A stretch of DNA of 64,000 nucleotides, taken from Nitritalea halalkaliphila LW7. Its GTDB lineage: Bacteria > Bacteroidota > Bacteroidia > Cytophagales > Cyclobacteriaceae. The notes beneath the pieces were generated by a model. It saw only the letters and a program-made list of their open reading frames with translations. It made no database searches and was not told where the DNA came from. The number at the start of each line of letters is the position of its first letter. The first letter of the stretch is position 1. Location of the stretch: NCBI RefSeq assembly GCF_000265075.1, contig NZ_AJYA01000001.1:62650-126649 (forward strand). Reading direction: 5' to 3'. The position numbers and the translations under genes were made by a program. This document shows, in pieces, positions 63,154 through 64,000 of this stretch.

Positions 63154-64000
63154 TGCAGCAGTTTCCTATTATCAGCGGTATCCAGCAGGTCGGTATCGGT
63201 GTTACGCAGGCAGATGAGGCCTGGGCCTGGTATAGAAAGTATTTTGGTATGAACGTGCCCATTTTTAAGGATGCCGCGGTAGCCAAACTCATGACCCGAT
63301 ATACCTCTGGTGTCGCGCAGGAGCGGTATGCCATCCTCGCGATGAACATGCAGGGGGGAGGGGGATTTGAAATCTGGCAGTACACCTCCAAGGAGGCACA
63401 AGCACCTGTAGAAAAACCCAAATTGGGAGATTTAGGTATTTATGCCGTTAAAATCCGCTGTAAGGACGCACAGGCTACCTACGCCTACTTTAAAGGTGAA
63501 GGCCTGAAATTACGCAGTACACCGATTAGTGATCCCGCAGGAAATGTGCATTTCTACGTGGAAGATCCCTACGGGAATCTCTTTGACATCGTGGAACATC
63601 ATGCCTGGTTTACACGCAATGAGCAACTTACAGGCGGTGTTCTGGGCTGCGTTATTGGGGTTAGTAACCTCGAACGCTCCATTCGCTTTTACCGTGATGT
63701 ACTGGACTATGATAGTGTGCAGGAATTTACCGAGGCTGCCTATGAAGACCTTACCCCGCTAACGCCAGGACCCTGTACGGTGAAGCGAGCAATCCTAACC
63801 CACGAAAAGGAACGAAAAGGAGCCTTCAGCCCATTACTTTGTAAAACGACCTTAGAGCTTATCGAACGCACAGACAAAAAAGGAATCCCTCTTTTTCGTG
63901 ATAGAGACTGGGGAGATCAGGGTTTCATCCACCTCTGCTTCGATATTAACGGCATGCAGGCCCTGAAGGCGCGCTGCGCAATTTGCCACCCTTCACTGTC
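63153..64000 (+). CDS. VOC family protein (3' end cut by window edge)
   Basis: Open to the window end (over 282 residues, no stop). The ATG overlaps the stop of the upstream glycosyltransferase (TAATG), so it is part of the arsenosugar operon transcript. Two vicinal-oxygen-chelate modules: residues about 8-150 (ISGIQQVGIGVTQADEAWAWY; FYVEDPYGNLFDIVEHHAW) and about 160 onward (VIGVSNLERSIRFYRDVLDYD; DQGFIHLCFDINGMQAL). The first module has the regular His/Glu ends, the function is not known. The second module continues beyond the window. Confidence 0.8.
   Translation, partial: MQQFPIISGIQQVGIGVTQADEAWAWYRKYFGMNVPIFKDAAVAKLMTRYTSGVAQERYAILAMNMQGGGGFEIWQYTSKEAQAPVEKPKLGDLGIYAVKIRCKDAQATYAYFKGEGLKLRSTPISDPAGNVHFYVEDPYGNLFDIVEHHAWFTRNEQLTGGVLGCVIGVSNLERSIRFYRDVLDYDSVQEFTEAAYEDLTPLTPGPCTVKRAILTHEKERKGAFSPLLCKTTLELIERTDKKGIPLFRDRDWGDQGFIHLCFDINGMQALKARCAICHPSL

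Noticed and set aside
1..64000. CRISPR array, transposase, integrase, tRNA or rRNA
   Set aside because: Reading both strands gave no regularly spaced repeats, no transposase-like protein and no tRNA- or rRNA-like segment.

Overview
The window reads as ordinary chromosome from a member of the Bacteroidota, most likely a Saprospiria- or Chitinophagia-like aquatic lineage (phylum well supported, family inferred). The signs are a lipidated TamA homologue (TamL), an Oar-like TonB receptor with an N-terminal carboxypeptidase-regulatory domain, a very large AsmA-like protein, Bacteroidota-style lipoproteins, a sensor protein with a phosphoacceptor helix but no ATPase domain, candidate TAnnTTTG -7 boxes, and the arsenosugar gene set typical of this phylum. 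No rRNA, tRNA, insertion sequence, phage, CRISPR array or origin could be recognised.

Layout. 1-4354: divergent response regulator and hybrid-free PAS/GAF histidine kinase, then a membrane PAS sensor. 4379-8788 (minus): lipoprotein, secreted M28 peptidase, tRNA modification pair truC-mnmA. 8921-13170 (plus): phosphofructokinase and AsmA-like protein. 13195-18214 (minus): alpha/beta hydrolase, Crp-type regulator, TonB-dependent receptor. 18681-23848 (plus): TetR regulator, ABC exporter, HlyD-type adaptor and TolC-type outer-membrane protein forming one tripartite efflux/secretion operon. 23970-28611: Gfo/Idh oxidoreductase, AGCS amino-acid:cation symporter coupled to glycerate kinase, a small membrane protein. 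28718-30771: a VOC-monooxygenase fusion and a beta-propeller-like lipoprotein. 30893-34737 (minus): SDR, acyl-CoA dehydrogenase, APH-like kinase and 3-hydroxyacyl-CoA dehydrogenase in a translationally coupled operon that resembles the 4-hydroxyacyl-CoA (levulinate-type) degradation module. 34923-40841: MDR oxidoreductase, GAF histidine kinase, TetR regulator, tyrS, aldehyde dehydrogenase coupled to an acetolactate-synthase-like enzyme (to 42475). 42581-53112: lipoprotein, small protein, gamma-glutamyltransferase, DEAD-box helicase, serine hydrolase, FAD oxidoreductase plus SDR pair, aldo/keto reductase. 53129-58271: YihY/BrkB membrane protein, tamL, a TrmH/SpoU RNA methyltransferase and an SBF-like transporter. 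58349-59425: a KASIII enzyme. 59773-64000: arsenosugar biosynthesis operon (AhpD-like protein, ArsS, two arsenosugar glycosyltransferases, DUF6134 protein) continuing into a VOC protein cut by the window edge.

The most important caveat is that about fifteen genes are broken by single-base frameshifts and one by an in-frame TGA. In every case the correct protein continues at once in another frame, conserved motifs lie on both sides, and several breaks sit in homopolymers. Housekeeping genes are hit too (phosphofructokinase twice). Sequencing or assembly error is the simplest explanation, so these genes are annotated here over their full repaired extent. I found no clearly new defence or mobile system. 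The best leads are the exporter with a strongly degenerate ATPase domain and a palindromic TetR operator, the 4-hydroxyacyl-CoA-like operon, the VOC-ABM fusion, and the VOC gene attached to the arsenosugar operon.
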